A DNA stretch of 64,000 bases from an uncultured Porphyromonadaceae bacterium (GTDB lineage Bacteria; Bacteroidota; Bacteroidia; Bacteroidales; Muribaculaceae). Position 1 is the first letter of the stretch. Each line of letters begins with the position of its first letter. The position numbers and the translations under genes are program-made. This document shows, piece after piece, positions 8,155-16,006 of the stretch. A model generated the notes under the pieces. That model was not told the origin of the DNA and did no database searches. It was given only the letters and a program-made list of their open reading frames with translations. The DNA lies in assembly GCA_937892215.1 (NCBI GenBank), contig CALAVE010000052.1, positions 1 to 64,000 on the forward strand, given 5' to 3'.

Positions 8155-9468
8155 CTACAAAGATAAGAAATAATTTTTTATTGATTTATATCCTGAGTTA
8201 ACATGAACCACTTGCCGGGCCATGTCGGCCAGCGGCTCCGCTCGCTTGGGCAGAGGCACGGGGCAGTCTATGATTCGCTCCACCAGAGCACGTAACTTGG
8301 CCGGATGCTCGGTGCACAGGGCGAGCCCCACCTCTCCGGGCTTGATGTCTGCCACCAGTGCCCCATAGGACACGGCGCTGTGAGGGTCGAGCAGATAGTG
8401 CTGCCGCATCCACACGTTTCTCATCACCGCCTCGGTCTGCTCATCGGTCATCACCACGCCGCTGACCGTTTTTCGCAGTTCTTCCACGTCGCCGCCGCAG
8501 AGACTAAGTATTCGCTCAAAATTGCGCGGATTACCCTTGTCCAGAGCCGGGGCTATTGAAGGCTCGGAGTACTGCGGCTCAAACACACCGCTACGCAGAT
8601 AACTGACAAACGGATGATTGATGTTCTCGGCGGCGACAAAGCGCTTCAGAGGGAGTCCCATCCCACGAGCGAGAAGGCCGGCGAATAGGTTTCCCAAATT
8701 TCCGCACGGAACACTCACCACCACGTTATCGGCTGCCACACCGGCCCTCACCAGACTGGCATAGCCCCAAAAGTAATGGAACATGTGGGGCAGTAAACGC
8801 GCCAGATTAGTGGATGTGGCACTGGTGAAGTGCATCTTAGCTTTCATTTCAGGGTCGGCCAAGAGTTGCTGAGTGAGTGCGCGACAGTCGTCGATGGTAC
8901 CGTTCACCTCAATTGCCGTCACGTTGTTGCCAAGAGTGGTGAAAAGCGCCTCCTGCATGGGCGTGAGCACACTACTCGGGTAGAGCACATACACGTGTAC
9001 GTTGGGCACACCCAAAAGGCCGCTGGCCACGGCGCTACCGGTGTTTCCGCTCGTTGAGACCATAACACTCAGTTCATACTTCCCCGATTTTCCGCTCTCG
9101 CGATGAAGATACGACAGAATGCGCCCGAAGAACCTTGCCCCGGCATCCTTGAAGTTCATCGTAGGGCCATGAAACAGTTCCATCGCCCAGATTTCTCCAT
9201 CCAGACGCACCAGCGGCATTTCGTAGTTCATAGTTTCGGTCACTATGCGTCGCAGCACTGTGGCATCCACGTCGTCGCGCAGGGCATAGCTCGCCACGGC
9301 ATAGCAAACGTCGGGCAGCGACATGTCGGCTATATTATTGAAAAAAGCGCGAGGCAGGCGCGGCACATTTTCCGGCATATACAACCCGCCATCGGCAGCC
9401 AGTCCACTAAGCACGGCTTCGCTGAACGACACCTTGATATCCTTGTTTCGTGTGCTATAGTATTTCAT
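8155..9468 (-). CDS. thrC: Threonine synthase
   Basis: This PLP enzyme converts O-phosphohomoserine to threonine, the last step of threonine synthesis. The 437-residue length fits the long type of threonine synthase. The N-terminus MKYYSTRNKDIKVSFSEAVLSGL is characteristic. The PLP-binding lysine is in FHGPTMNFKDAGARFF (about residue 110), and the serine/glycine phosphate loop is STSGNTGSAVASG. It lies 58 bases downstream of an aspartokinase gene on the same strand, giving first and last steps of the pathway together. Homoserine dehydrogenase and homoserine kinase are not in this cluster. Confidence 0.93.
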   Translation of the reverse strand: MKYYSTRNKDIKVSFSEAVLSGLAADGGLYMPENVPRLPRAFFNNIADMSLPDVCYAVASYALRDDVDATVLRRIVTETMNYEMPLVRLDGEIWAMELFHGPTMNFKDAGARFFGRILSYLHRESGKSGKYELSVMVSTSGNTGSAVASGLLGVPNVHVYVLYPSSVLTPMQEALFTTLGNNVTAIEVNGTIDDCRALTQQLLADPEMKAKMHFTSATSTNLARLLPHMFHYFWGYASLVRAGVAADNVVVSVPCGNLGNLFAGLLARGMGLPLKRFVAAENINHPFVSYLRSGVFEPQYSEPSIAPALDKGNPRNFERILSLCGGDVEELRKTVSGVVMTDEQTEAVMRNVWMRQHYLLDPHSAVSYGALVADIKPGEVGLALCTEHPAKLRALVERIIDCPVPLPKRAEPLADMARQVVHVNSGYKSIKNYFLSL

Positions 9469-9526
9469 ATTCAGGGATTTTCGCTAATTGTGGGTGCTAT
9501 TATTAATTTATAGAGCACGCCTTAGT

Positions 9527-10657
9527 TCAACCTTGCCCCAGCAAAGCCTTGTGAGCAAGCCGTACAGCCTGCGCCACATCGTCATGCATAAGGCGGAAAG
9601 TGACGCTCTGCGGGGTTCGGCTCACTGGGCAGAGCGCAATGTCATCGGCCATCAGCGCGCGCATCAGTTGGTCGGCAATGCCTGCCAAGTGGGCCCCGGT
9701 TCGTGTAACCACAGTCACCGTATCGTCCTTCGACGTTACTCCCGCCACGGCCTCGTCGCTCATTTCATTACCAATTAGTGTTCCCAGCGACTCAGGACGG
9801 AACGTGTTTTTCACCCAAGTGGGGATTCCGGCCTCACGCACCGGCGCGATAGTGGGATAATACACCACCTTTGCGCCACCGTTACACAAGTCCTCGGCCT
9901 GCGCGAAACTCAGGCGACTAATCAGACGGGCCTCCGGCACCACACGTGGGTCGGCACTGAGGAATCCGTCAACATCGGTCCATATCTCCAGCGCATCAGC
10001 GCCAAGTGCCGCCGCAATAAGTGCCGCAGTGAAGTCACTGCCGCCCCGTCCCAGATTGGTATCCTTGTCGGTTGCCGCGTCGTGCGAGATAAAGCCCTGC
10101 GTCACAGTCACAGCCGGGAGTTGCGAGCCCATTTCCTTCCTAATCAGGCCGGCCGTCTGCTCCTTGTCAAGCACATCTTCCCCGTCACGCCGACGAGTTT
10201 TTATGAAACCCGGAGCGTAACGCGGCACTGCACCGAGCATCATCGTCACTATGGCCGATGACAGAATCTCGCCGCAACTCACAATGCTCTTACGCATATC
10301 GGCCACAATGTCGGCCGGCACATCGTTCAGGCACAGCATACGTAGCATTCCGCCAAGGCTCATGCTGATGAACTCGCCCACAAACTCGCGGCACTCCTGC
10401 TGCCGCTCACCCGGAACCACATCGCTAATGATGCCCATGTGGCGCTCCTCCAACTGTGCCAGAGTAGCCTCGTAGGCACTATCCTTGCCCAGAGCCTGCT
10501 CGGTCATGCTAAGCAACTGGTTTGTAACGCCGCCCAGAGCCGAGACCACCACTATCACAGGCTCGGTCTCGCGCCCCACTATCTCTTTCACTTTCAGCAG
10601 GCTGGCTGTGCTTCCCACCGATGTCCCGCCAAACTTGAGTACTTTCATTCCGTTCAA
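9527..10657 (-). CDS. Short monofunctional aspartokinase with a single ACT-like region
   Basis: Aspartokinase phosphorylates aspartate at the head of the lysine, threonine and methionine pathways. The kinase signature KFGGTSVGS lies at residues 7-15, and GRGGSDFTAALIAAALGA, with the aspartate-binding region, near 204. At 376 residues it is much shorter than usual enzymes (about 440-460 residues with two ACT domains, or about 810 when fused to homoserine dehydrogenase). After the kinase domain (about 1-290) only one ACT-like stretch of about 75 residues remains, ending LAHKALLGQG. No continuation is found in the 58 bases before thrC, so this is not a simple frameshift. Feedback control by lysine or threonine may therefore differ. 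Confidence 0.88.
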   Translation of the reverse strand: MNGMKVLKFGGTSVGSTASLLKVKEIVGRETEPVIVVVSALGGVTNQLLSMTEQALGKDSAYEATLAQLEERHMGIISDVVPGERQQECREFVGEFISMSLGGMLRMLCLNDVPADIVADMRKSIVSCGEILSSAIVTMMLGAVPRYAPGFIKTRRRDGEDVLDKEQTAGLIRKEMGSQLPAVTVTQGFISHDAATDKDTNLGRGGSDFTAALIAAALGADALEIWTDVDGFLSADPRVVPEARLISRLSFAQAEDLCNGGAKVVYYPTIAPVREAGIPTWVKNTFRPESLGTLIGNEMSDEAVAGVTSKDDTVTVVTRTGAHLAGIADQLMRALMADDIALCPVSRTPQSVTFRLMHDDVAQAVRLAHKALLGQG

Positions 10658-10898
10658 TTGTTAAGTGTAAAAGCCTTAATAATATATAACGCAAAATCTC
10701 CCCTTTTAATGTGCTCTCCACATAAAAATTTCCAAACCAGCATGAAATTGCTGCGTTTCTATTTGGACTTTACCATCCAAATTAGGGATGGGCGGAAAAC
10801 CAGGCGTGAGCCGTCGCAAAGTCCGTATTGCATACGCTCTTCGCGAATTTTTTACAAAATTTCTGCCGTACAACACCGCTGTTTTCATTTATAATCGG

Positions 10899-10906
10899 TA
10901 ACTTTG
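10899..10906 (+). promoter_or_regulatory. Promoter -7 element for the GH20 gene
   Basis: TAACTTTG matches the Bacteroidetes -7 consensus and lies 28 bases before the chosen start codon. The -33 element is weak. Confidence 0.6.
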
Positions 10907-10933
10907 CAAGAAAAGAACCGAAATAAAGTCTAT

Positions 10934-12532
10934 ATGTCAATGAGAAAAGTATTATCACTTTTGTTCGTAGTCGCAATGTCGGTAGCATCATGGGCACAAG
11001 TAAGTTATGAGGTAATTCCGTTGCCTCGCAGTATTGAACCGGGCAAGAGGGGCGAAGTGTTCACCCTGCGGCAAAACGCCGCGGTGGCCTACCCCGCCGA
11101 CAATGAGCAGATGGCATCTAACGCCCGATTGCTGGCCGAATACCTGCATCAAGACGCCGGTTTTGTGGTGGAGCCTAAGGCCGATGCCGGCAAGACGGCT
11201 GCAATCACCCTATCCCTGGGGTTGAAAAGCGATAACCCAGAGGCCTACCGTATTACGGTGAGCAAGCGAGGTGTCGCCATTCAGGGCGCTACTGAGGAAG
11301 GAGTGTTCCGCGGAGTTCAGACGCTGCGCAAGGCCATCGGCACTGAGGCCGGCGAACAGGTGGAATTGCCCTACGTCACCATCGACGACCAGCCACGTTT
11401 CGGCTATCGCGGCGTGCACTTCGACACATCGCGCCACTTTTTCCCCGTGGATTTCATCAAGACCTACATAGACTTGATGGCTCTGCACGGCTGCAACCAG
11501 TTCCACTGGCACATCACCGACGACCAGGGATGGCGATTTGAGGTAAAATCCATGCCCGAGCTTGCAATAAAAGGCAGCGTGAGAGAAAAGACTGTGCTGG
11601 GCTGTAACACAGGACTCTACGACTACCGCCCCTACGGCGGATACTACACGCAGGACGAGTGCCGCGAGATAGTGGCCTACGCCGCCAAGCGGTTCATCAA
11701 TATCATCCCCGAAATAGACCTACCCGGGCACATGCAGGGAGCACTGCACGTATATCCCGAACTGGGATGCACCGGTGGCCCTTACGAGGTGTGGCCCATC
11801 TGGGGCATCTCTGAGGACGTGCTATGTGCCGGCAATCCCGCCACGCTCGACTTCCTGAAGCGCGTGTACGACGAACTGTGCGACGTGTTCCCGTCGAAAC
11901 TCATCAACATAGGCGGCGATGAGAGCCCGCGAGTGCGCTGGCAGCAGTGCCCCAAGTGCCAGGCCAAGATGAAGGAACTGGGACTGACACGCGAAGCCCA
12001 GTTGCAGACCTACATCAACAAAGAACTGGACAAATACCTCAGTGCCAGGGGACGCACCATAATCGGCTGGGATGAGATTCTGGACGGAGGACTCAGCGAG
12101 AACACCATAGTCCTGTCGTGGCGAGGCACAAAGGGCGGCATTGAGGCCGCGCGCCAGCACCACCGCGTGATTATGGCCCCCACCGACTATTGCTACATCG
12201 ACTACTACCAGCTAAGGAGAGATAGCGAACGGCTCTATGCCATAGGCGGTTACGTTCCGCTCTCGAAGGTTTACAGTCTGGAGCCAATTCCCGCTGAGCT
12301 GAGCGAGGAAGAAAGCAAGTACATACTGGGGCCGCAAGTCAACCTCTGGACAGAGTACATAGCGTTCCCCGACCATGCCATGTATATGCTTCTGCCCCGA
12401 CTCGACGCCATCAGCGAAGTGCAGTGGACGCCCAAGGAGCAGAAGAACTTCGACGCGTTCACCGTGCGACTGGAACGCATGGAGAAACTCTACGACAAGC
12501 TCGGCTACAAATATTGCGCCAAATGGGAGTGA
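10934..12532 (+). CDS. Secreted GH20 beta-N-acetylhexosaminidase
   Basis: The enzyme removes terminal GlcNAc or GalNAc residues from glycans such as mucin, chitin fragments or host N-glycans. The ATG at 10934 (or 10940) was chosen because it starts a signal peptide, MSMRKVLSLLFVVAMSVASWAQ, so export to the periplasm is expected. A GH20 beta domain occupies about residues 30-140, and the TIM barrel follows from FGYRGVHFDTSRHFF. The catalytic Asp-Glu pair is in INIGGDESPRVRW, and PEIDLPGHMQGAL and HWHITDDQGW are also conserved. There is no lipobox. A TAACTTTG promoter precedes it. The YqgE gene follows 53 bases later and may share its transcript. Confidence 0.92.
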   Translation: MSMRKVLSLLFVVAMSVASWAQVSYEVIPLPRSIEPGKRGEVFTLRQNAAVAYPADNEQMASNARLLAEYLHQDAGFVVEPKADAGKTAAITLSLGLKSDNPEAYRITVSKRGVAIQGATEEGVFRGVQTLRKAIGTEAGEQVELPYVTIDDQPRFGYRGVHFDTSRHFFPVDFIKTYIDLMALHGCNQFHWHITDDQGWRFEVKSMPELAIKGSVREKTVLGCNTGLYDYRPYGGYYTQDECREIVAYAAKRFINIIPEIDLPGHMQGALHVYPELGCTGGPYEVWPIWGISEDVLCAGNPATLDFLKRVYDELCDVFPSKLINIGGDESPRVRWQQCPKCQAKMKELGLTREAQLQTYINKELDKYLSARGRTIIGWDEILDGGLSENTIVLSWRGTKGGIEAARQHHRVIMAPTDYCYIDYYQLRRDSERLYAIGGYVPLSKVYSLEPIPAELSEEESKYILGPQVNLWTEYIAFPDHAMYMLLPRLDAISEVQWTPKEQKNFDAFTVRLERMEKLYDKLGYKYCAKWE

Positions 12533-12585
12533 CCCGGCCAATCTGAGCCGAGGCAGCCGGCCGGCAATCACCGTACTATGTGCCA

Positions 12586-13191
12586 ATGGACATAGAATTC
12601 GACGACATATTCAAGTTACACTCCAAGCAGAGCCTACCGGTTCCGGGAGCGCTACTCGTGGCCAAGCCCACGATAACCGACCCGTTCTTTGGGCGCTCAG
12701 TGGTGATTTTAGTGGAGCATGACATTGACCGAGGTTCGCACGGATTCATCGTGAACCAACCCACGCCATACACCCTGCCCAAACTGCTGCCCGAAGTGGA
12801 TGAGACACACGAAATTCCAGTGTTTTTCGGCGGCCCTGTAGCGCTCGACAGGCTGTCGTGGATACACAACATGGGGCCTGAGATTATTCCTGACTCCATA
12901 GAATTGCGTGAGGGGCTGTACTACGGAGGAAACCTTTACGCCATTTGCCGCTACATAAACGAAGGGCGACCAACCGAAGGCCGAATCAAGTTCATGATAG
13001 GACAGAGCGGCTGGTCACAAGGGCAACTTGCCGGCGAAATAGGTTTGCACGACTGGGCTGTGCTCTACCGGTTCGACAACGAGTCGGTCCTCGCCACCGC
13101 CACCGAGCAGACATGGAAGAACGTGGTTGCCGGCATAGGGCGCGAATCGGCACTGTGGAAGAACTGGCCTACGGACCTGTCGTCGAACTAA
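12586..13191 (+). CDS. YqgE/AlgH family protein (UPF0301)
   Basis: This 201-residue cytosolic protein belongs to the YqgE/AlgH (DUF179) family, whose biochemical role is unsettled. Diagnostic blocks are LPVPGALLVAKPTITDPFF near the N-terminus, VVILVEHDIDRGSHGFIVNQPT, and VFFGGPVALDRLSWIHN. An upstream GTG at 12580 would add two residues; the ATG at 12586 is preferred. It follows the hexosaminidase gene closely on the same strand with no promoter of its own that I can see. Confidence 0.85.
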   Translation: MDIEFDDIFKLHSKQSLPVPGALLVAKPTITDPFFGRSVVILVEHDIDRGSHGFIVNQPTPYTLPKLLPEVDETHEIPVFFGGPVALDRLSWIHNMGPEIIPDSIELREGLYYGGNLYAICRYINEGRPTEGRIKFMIGQSGWSQGQLAGEIGLHDWAVLYRFDNESVLATATEQTWKNVVAGIGRESALWKNWPTDLSSN

Positions 13192-13249
13192 TTTCACAGC
13201 GCAAGAAGCATTTTGCCAACTTTTTTGCGTGAATATGGGAATTTTTGAG

Positions 13250-13257
13250 TAACTTTA
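13250..13257 (+). promoter_or_regulatory. Possible promoter for the NifU-like/GGGtGRT pair
   Basis: TAACTTTA differs from the Bacteroidetes -7 consensus only in the last base and lies about 95 bases before the start codon at 13353, in the only intergenic space upstream of the pair. Confidence 0.4.
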
Positions 13258-13352
13258 CACACTCAAAAAGAATCGGTCCGTTCACAGCGGTGATTCACAG
13301 TTAAAAATAGTACACTTTTTTAATTACGTAATTAATTTAACAAATAACTATT

Positions 13353-14045
13353 ATGGTTTATTCACATGAAGTACAGGAAATGTGCTGCGTAGCTAAGGGC
13401 GCTAACCACCCCTCAGCTCCAATCCCCGAAGAAGGGAAATGGGTTAGATCTAAGGAAATCAAGGACGTATCCGGTTTCACTCACGGTATCGGCTGGTGCG
13501 CTCCTCAGCAGGGAGCCTGCAAGCTTTCGCTCAACGTGAAAGACGGCATCATCGAAGAGTGCCTCGTTGAGACCATTGGTTGCTCCGGCATGACACACTC
13601 AGCCGCTATGGCTGCCGAGATTCTTCCAGGCAAGACCATTCTTGAAGCCCTCAACACCGACCTTGTGTGCGACGCTATCAACACCGCCATGCGCGAGCTC
13701 TTCCTCCAGATTGTCTATGGACGCACTCAGAGCGCGTTCAGCGAGGGCGGCCTGGTGGTAGGCGCATCGCTCGAAGACCTGGGCAAGGGGCTCCGCAGTC
13801 AGGTTGGTACCATGTTCGGCACCAAGGCCAAGGGCGTACGCTACCTGGAGATGACCGAGGGCTATTGCACCCGCATGGCTCTTGATGAGAACAACGAAGT
13901 GATAGGGTACGAGTTCCTGAGCCTCGGCAAGTTCACCGACGCGCTCAAGAAAGGTAAGTCCCCCGAGGAGGCTCTGGAAGGCGCTAAGGGCCACTACGGA
14001 CGTTTTGAAGGTGCAGCCAAGTATATTGACCCACGTAAAGAATAA
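13353..14045 (+). CDS. NifU/IscU-like iron-sulfur scaffold homologue
   Basis: This 230-residue protein carries a NifU/IscU-type core. The segment VETIGCSGMTHSAAMAAEI followed by LPGKTILEAL aligns with the scaffold helix around the second ligand cysteine of IscU/NifU. Other cysteines sit in MCCVAKG, GIGWCAPQQGACKL and EGYCTRMAL; the usual CGD first-ligand motif is absent and GWCAPQQG stands in its place. About 100 residues after the core are not classical NifU. It is translationally paired with the GGGtGRT gene 15 bases downstream, and there is no IscS, Fdx or HscA gene nearby. It may therefore be a dedicated partner of that protein rather than the general cluster scaffold. Confidence 0.75.
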   Translation: MVYSHEVQEMCCVAKGANHPSAPIPEEGKWVRSKEIKDVSGFTHGIGWCAPQQGACKLSLNVKDGIIEECLVETIGCSGMTHSAAMAAEILPGKTILEALNTDLVCDAINTAMRELFLQIVYGRTQSAFSEGGLVVGASLEDLGKGLRSQVGTMFGTKAKGVRYLEMTEGYCTRMALDENNEVIGYEFLSLGKFTDALKKGKSPEEALEGAKGHYGRFEGAAKYIDPRKE

Positions 14046-14046
14046 T

Positions 14047-14052
14047 AGGAGG
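14047..14052 (+). promoter_or_regulatory. Strong Shine-Dalgarno before the GGGtGRT gene
   Basis: AGGAGG lies 8 bases before the ATG at 14061. A perfect anti-SD match is unusual beside the other starts in this window and supports both the chosen start and high expression. Confidence 0.75.
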
Positions 14053-14060
14053 ACACAACT

Positions 14061-15071
14061 ATGATAAGAGAAGTGAAATTTGAATCGCAAGACCGCCGCA
14101 TCAAGCAAGTGCTCGCAGCACTCAATGCAGTAGGTATCAAAGATATTGAAGAGGCTAACGCTATCTGCGACCAGCACGGAATAGACCCTTACAAGACATG
14201 TGAGGAGACCCAGCAGATTTGCTTCGAGAACGCAAAGTGGGCCTACGTAGTGGGAGCCGCAATCGCCATTAAGAAAGGGTGCAAGGTAGCTGCCGACGCT
14301 GCTGAGGCTATAGGTCTGGGTCTGCAGGCATTCTGCATCCCCGGTTCTGTTGCCGACGACCGCAAGGTGGGTATCGGCCACGGAAACCTGGCCGCCCGTC
14401 TGCTTCGCGACGAGACCAAGTGCTTCGCGTTCCTGGCCGGCCACGAGTCATTTGCCGCCGCAGAAGGCGCTATCAAGATTGCCGGTGCCGCCAACAAAGT
14501 TCGCAAGGAGCCGCTTCGAGTTATCCTTAACGGACTGGGCAAGGACGCCGCCAAGATTATCAGCCGCATCAACGGTTTCACCTATGTTCAGACTGAGTTT
14601 GACTACTTCACAGGCGAACTGAAAGAAATAGCCCGCACAGCCTACAGCAACGGCGACCGCGCAAAGGTTAACTGCTACGGTGCCGATGACGTGCGCGAAG
14701 GCGTTGCCATCATGTGGAAAGAGGGCGTGGACGTGTCCATCACAGGTAACTCCACCAACCCCACCCGCTTCCAGCACCCGGTAGCAGGAACTTACAAGAA
14801 AGAGCGCGTGCTCGCCGGTAAGCCCTACTTCAGCGTGGCAAGCGGTGGCGGTACGGGCCGCACCCTGCACCCCGACAACATGGCAGCAGGACCCGCTTCC
14901 TACGGCATGACCGACACACTGGGACGCATGCACAGCGACGCTCAGTTTGCAGGTTCCAGTTCAGTGCCCGCCCACGTGGAGATGATGGGATTCTTGGGAA
15001 TAGGCAACAACCCCATGGTGGGTTGCACCGTGGCTGTAGCCGTTGACGTGGCTCAGGCTCTGAATAAGTAA
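14061..15071 (+). CDS. GGGtGRT family protein of unknown function
   Basis: This 336-residue protein carries the motif SGGGTGRTLHPDN near residue 275 that gives the GGGtGRT family its name. The family has no assigned activity that I know of. Other striking blocks are VGIGHGNLAARLL, FLAGHESFAAAEGAIKIAG, VSITGNSTNPTRFQHP and a C-terminal GFLGIGNNPMVGCTVAVAV. There are several cysteines but no CxxC motif, no signal peptide and no convincing membrane segment, so it is probably cytosolic. It follows the NifU-like gene by 15 bases with a strong ribosome-binding site, and a terminator closes the pair at 15131. The glycine-rich and polar motifs suggest a ligand-binding enzyme, possibly with an iron-sulfur cofactor; that is inference. 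Confidence 0.8.
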   Translation: MIREVKFESQDRRIKQVLAALNAVGIKDIEEANAICDQHGIDPYKTCEETQQICFENAKWAYVVGAAIAIKKGCKVAADAAEAIGLGLQAFCIPGSVADDRKVGIGHGNLAARLLRDETKCFAFLAGHESFAAAEGAIKIAGAANKVRKEPLRVILNGLGKDAAKIISRINGFTYVQTEFDYFTGELKEIARTAYSNGDRAKVNCYGADDVREGVAIMWKEGVDVSITGNSTNPTRFQHPVAGTYKKERVLAGKPYFSVASGGGTGRTLHPDNMAAGPASYGMTDTLGRMHSDAQFAGSSSVPAHVEMMGFLGIGNNPMVGCTVAVAVDVAQALNK

Positions 15072-15130
15072 GCAAGGTTCTGGCACCGCCCCACCCTATA
15101 TGGGGCGGCAAACTGAGAATAAACACATTA

Positions 15131-15168
15131 AGTGGCTCGCTCCGATTGGGCGCGAGTCACTTTTTTTT
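15131..15168 (+). terminator. Rho-independent terminator after the GGGtGRT gene
   Basis: AGTGGCTCGC (15131-15140) pairs with the complementary GCGAGTCAC region ending at 15160, followed by eight T. A GC-rich hairpin without a T-run (15086-15108) lies just upstream. Confidence 0.85.
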
Positions 15169-15307
15169 ATTTTCCGTGGAGATGCAGAAATGCAGAAATG
15201 ACGTGGCGTGTTGCAAATATCGTTATAATTCACTTAATTTGCATCCGTGCGGTAACGCAAGAGACATACCGCAAGACACAAGTAACGCACCAAAAACCAT
15301 AACAGAA

Positions 15308-15919
15308 ATGAGAACCGTATTCACAATCCTATGCTGCATAATGGCAGCGCTGCTCAGTGCTAACGCCCAGAGCAACAACGATGAACACATCAAGAAGATT
15401 CAGCAGGCCTATCAGAGCAGGCTTGCCCTCATGCAAAACCAGCCATACGACGACATAAAAGTGGAACAGATGAGCGTCAGCTATAACCGCATGTATCCCG
15501 GCACCGGACTGTACCGGCACACCGACACTTACTACTGGCTCGATGACGAAGACGAGGAATATATGCTACGTCCACGACTCTATTTCGTCACCTCGCGCTA
15601 CAGCCTGTGCCACGACCGCTACCGTTTCTACCGCGAATATCTTTTCGACGCTGAGACCGGTGAGCCCATGTTCATGCTGCTTACCACCCAACTCCACGAT
15701 GATGTGGGGTCGCGCCGAGAATACCGATTCTATTTCCACAACGGCCGAATCATCCGACAGATTCCCGCCAAGATTGAAATCCCGGACTCCCCCGATTCAC
15801 CCGATTTCATAATGCCCGACATTGACATAGACCCTGCGCGACTGGAATCGGGCCTGCTCATGGAATTCAACAAAGTTCAACAGATTTTCAGCCGGAACGT
15901 CCCCACAATGGCCTGGTAA
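15308..15919 (+). CDS. Secreted protein of unknown function
   Basis: Starting at the ATG at 15308 the 203-residue product begins with a signal peptide, MRTVFTILCCIMAALLSANAQ, and no lipobox follows, so it is probably periplasmic or exported. The mature part is rich in Tyr, Arg and Asp, with a segment MSVSYNRMYPGTGLYRHTDTYYW, then RLYFVTSRYSLCHDRYRFYREYL. I do not recognise a family. It has its own position between a terminator and a convergent surface-protein gene, so it is probably monocistronic. The real coding status is supported by the signal peptide and the absence of a competing frame. Confidence 0.65.
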   Translation: MRTVFTILCCIMAALLSANAQSNNDEHIKKIQQAYQSRLALMQNQPYDDIKVEQMSVSYNRMYPGTGLYRHTDTYYWLDDEDEEYMLRPRLYFVTSRYSLCHDRYRFYREYLFDAETGEPMFMLLTTQLHDDVGSRREYRFYFHNGRIIRQIPAKIEIPDSPDSPDFIMPDIDIDPARLESGLLMEFNKVQQIFSRNVPTMAW

Positions 15920-16006
15920 CCCACCATAAACCCCACCCCGGGAAAAGCGGGGCGAACCCCGGATGCAGGATTCGCCTCGCTAATATCTTATGGCCGCAGT
16001 GCGGGA

